Assembly (NCBI GenBank): GCA_036244995.1
Contig: BTTF01000090.1
Span: 1 to 8,349, forward strand
DNA length: 8,349 nucleotides
From: BMS3Bbin07 sp036244995
Lineage (GTDB): Bacteria > Nitrospirota > Thermodesulfovibrionia > Thermodesulfovibrionales > JdFR-85
Reading direction: 5' to 3'
Positions 6,269 through 8,349 of the stretch are shown piece by piece. The position numbers and the translations under genes were made by a program. The notes beneath the pieces were generated by a model. That model did no database searches. It saw nothing but the letters and a program-made list of their open reading frames with translations, and was not told the DNA's origin. How positions within the stretch are numbered: position 1 is the first letter of the stretch; every line of letters begins with the position of its first letter.

Positions 6269-8349
6269 ATGGTTGATCCGATAAAAGATGAAAAAGAGAT
6301 CGAAGTTCCCGATACCTTACCCGTTCTGCCTGTGAGGGATATTGTTGTCTTTCCTTACATGATAATCCCCCTCTTCGTAGGAAGAGAGATGTCCATCAAG
6401 TCTATTGACCACTCTCTTAATACAAACAGGATGGTACTGCTTCTGACCCAGAAGGACCTGAGTGTTGAAAACCCCTTACCTGAGGACCTTCACAGGGCAG
6501 GAACCGTCGGGCTTATAATGAGAATGCTCAAACTCCCTGACGGCAGGGTAAAGATACTTGTCCAGGGGCTCTCAAAGGCCAGGGTGCTGGATATGGATGT
6601 TAAGGACAATTATTTAGAGGCCACGATCGAAAAGATTGAGGATACAAAACCCGCTGAAATGACCATAGAGATAGAGGCACTGATGAGGACGGTCAAGGAG
6701 CAGCTTGACAAGTCGGTCTCTCTGGGCAAGACCATACTGCCTGATATCATGGTGGTAATCGAAAACCTCGATGATCCTGGAAGGCTTGCCGACCTTGTGG
6801 CATCAAATCTCGGGTTGAAGACCGAGCAGGCCCAGGAAATCCTTGAGATATCGGACCCGGCACCGAGACTTAAACGGGTCAGTGAGATATTGGGCAGGGA
6901 GATAGAACTCCTCCTTGTACAGCAGAAGATTCAGACCGAGGCCAGGGGGGAGATAGACAAGACCCAGCGAGAGTATTTTCTCAGGGAACAGCTAAAGGCA
7001 ATACAGCGGGAACTGGGCGAGATAGACGAGAGGGCGGAAGAGATAAACGAGTTCAGGAAGAAGATAGAAGAGGCCAGGATGCCTGAAAAGGTACTGAAAG
7101 AGGCCGAGAAACAGCTCAAGAGGCTTGAGAAGATGCACCCCGACAGTGCAGAGGCAGCCACAGTCAGGACTTATCTTGACTGGCTCGTTGAAGTACCCTG
7201 GAGCAAATCAACAAAGGATATCCTGGACATCATGGCGGCAAAAAAGGTTCTTGATGAAGATCATTATGACCTTGAAAAGGTAAAGGAACGTATTCTTGAG
7301 TATCTGAGCGTGAGGAAGCTGAAGGCAAAGATGAAGGGACCTATCCTCTGCTTTATCGGTCCGCCTGGAGTTGGAAAGACCTCTCTCGGTCGTTCAATAG
7401 CAAGAAGCCTCGGCAGGGAATTCGTAAGGATGTCCCTCGGTGGTGTAAGGGACGAGGCTGAGATCAGGGGACACAGGCGCACCTATGTAGGGGCACTTCC
7501 CGGACGGATTATACAGGGAATCAAACAGGCCGGAACCAATAATCCTGTGTTTATGCTTGATGAGGTCGACAAGATAGGAACGGATTTCCGTGGAGATCCT
7601 TCATCGGCACTGCTTGAGGTTCTGGACCCTGAACAGAATAATTCCTTTGTGGATCACTATCTCGGTGTTCCCTTTGACCTCTCAAACGTTATGTTTATAA
7701 CTACGGGGAACATGATGGATACCATCCCGGGTCCTTTAAGAGACAGGATGGAGATTATTTATCTGAGTGGTTATACGGAAGAGGAGAAACTGGGGATTGC
7801 CATAAACTACCTCATCCCCAAGCAGCTCGAGGAACACGGCATTACTGAACAGATATTGAATGTCACGGATTCAGGGCTCAGGCTCCTGATCTCCCAGTAC
7901 ACGCGTGAGGCAGGGGTGAGAAACCTTGAGAGGGAGATCGCAAATCTCTGCAGGAAGGTAGCCAAACAGATTGCCGAGGGCAAGAAGAAGAAGTTTATCA
8001 TAACAGCAAGAAACCTTCATAAATTCCTCGGAGCGCCAAAGTACCTTCCAGAGGAGGAGATGGAAAAAGACGAGATCGGTGTATCCACAGGCCTTGCATG
8101 GACAGAATCCGGTGGTGACATAATCTATGTTGAGGCAACAACGATGAAGGGCAGGAGCCATCTGACTCTCACCGGTCAGTTAGGCGATGTAATGAAGGAA
8201 TCCGCCCATGCCGCCCTGAGTTATATCCGTTCACGGGCAAAAACATTAGGAATAAAGGAGGACGTCTTCTCAAAGACCGACATCCATATCCATGTACCTG
8301 CCGGAGCAATCCCGAAGGACGGTCCTTCTGCCGGTATCACGATGGCAGT
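6269..8349 (+). CDS. lon: ATP-dependent Lon protease (3' end beyond window)
   Basis: Lon (protease La) unfolds and degrades misfolded and regulatory proteins in the cytosol as a ring-shaped hexamer. The reading frame runs unbroken to the window edge: 693 codons plus two bases. The N-terminal substrate-binding domain starts with LPVLPVRDIVVFPYM (17-31) and is followed by a long charged coiled linker (about 205-300). The AAA+ module has Walker A GPPGVGKT (364-371), GGVRDEAEIRGHRRTYVG (391-408), Walker B MLDEVD with D431-E432, and the DRMEII segment. The protease domain begins near 600 and reaches KDGPSAG, containing catalytic Ser S687; the partner Lys lies beyond the window. The offset from E. 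coli Lon, as I recall its numbering, is a constant eight residues at Walker A, Walker B and the Ser, so no frameshift is hidden. It is translated directly after hsp20. Confidence 0.97.
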   Translation, partial: MVDPIKDEKEIEVPDTLPVLPVRDIVVFPYMIIPLFVGREMSIKSIDHSLNTNRMVLLLTQKDLSVENPLPEDLHRAGTVGLIMRMLKLPDGRVKILVQGLSKARVLDMDVKDNYLEATIEKIEDTKPAEMTIEIEALMRTVKEQLDKSVSLGKTILPDIMVVIENLDDPGRLADLVASNLGLKTEQAQEILEISDPAPRLKRVSEILGREIELLLVQQKIQTEARGEIDKTQREYFLREQLKAIQRELGEIDERAEEINEFRKKIEEARMPEKVLKEAEKQLKRLEKMHPDSAEAATVRTYLDWLVEVPWSKSTKDILDIMAAKKVLDEDHYDLEKVKERILEYLSVRKLKAKMKGPILCFIGPPGVGKTSLGRSIARSLGREFVRMSLGGVRDEAEIRGHRRTYVGALPGRIIQGIKQAGTNNPVFMLDEVDKIGTDFRGDPSSALLEVLDPEQNNSFVDHYLGVPFDLSNVMFITTGNMMDTIPGPLRDRMEIIYLSGYTEEEKLGIAINYLIPKQLEEHGITEQILNVTDSGLRLLISQYTREAGVRNLEREIANLCRKVAKQIAEGKKKKFIITARNLHKFLGAPKYLPEEEMEKDEIGVSTGLAWTESGGDIIYVEATTMKGRSHLTLTGQLGDVMKESAHAALSYIRSRAKTLGIKEDVFSKTDIHIHVPAGAIPKDGPSAGITMA

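Noticed and set aside
7871..8161. Minus-strand open frame of 96 codons opposite lon
   Set aside because: Antisense to conserved lon protease-domain coding sequence with no independent support.

Overview
This is an ordinary-looking bacterial chromosomal window of nine genes, all but one complete. Base composition is moderate. Arginine is often AGG/AGA and isoleucine often ATA. A PilF/PilW-like lipoprotein with a clean lipobox points to a diderm bacterium. The codon style and gene mix would fit Nitrospirota (Thermodesulfovibrionia-like) or a delta-proteobacterial lineage, but this is a low-confidence guess. There are no rRNA or tRNA genes, insertion sequences, CRISPR arrays or phage genes, and the coding density is high.

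Layout. Positions 14-1117 (minus strand) hold a two-gene unit: a DedA/YqaA-type membrane protein, then an MJ0936/YfcE-type metallophosphoesterase 21 bases downstream. A divergent intergenic region (about 1118-1249) separates it from a rightward cluster: transaldolase, PilF-like TPR lipoprotein, cytidine deaminase and ArgJ (1250-4710), with gaps of 13 and 6 bases and one overlap. A short GC-rich hairpin followed by T residues just after argJ looks like an intrinsic terminator. A 284-base non-coding stretch (4711-4994) follows, with a perfect extended -10 promoter and a long leader. It leads into the second rightward cluster: galU, a small Hsp20 chaperone and the protease gene lon, which the window edge cuts just after the catalytic serine codon.

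How the genes fit together. The first rightward cluster mixes non-oxidative pentose phosphate metabolism, envelope or pilus assembly, pyrimidine salvage and arginine biosynthesis. It reads as co-transcription of unrelated housekeeping functions rather than one pathway. The second places UDP-glucose synthesis ahead of a holdase chaperone and the main ATP-dependent quality-control protease, with gaps of only 6 and 2 bases. Hsp20 and Lon are functionally related, since one holds unfolded proteins and the other degrades them. GalU has no obvious link to either.

I did not find a previously undescribed system. The points most worth a second look are the roughly 170-base galU leader with a possible 10-codon upstream ORF inside small hairpins, the cysteine-rich and divergent Hsp20, and the Arg-to-Lys change next to the catalytic motif of cytidine deaminase.
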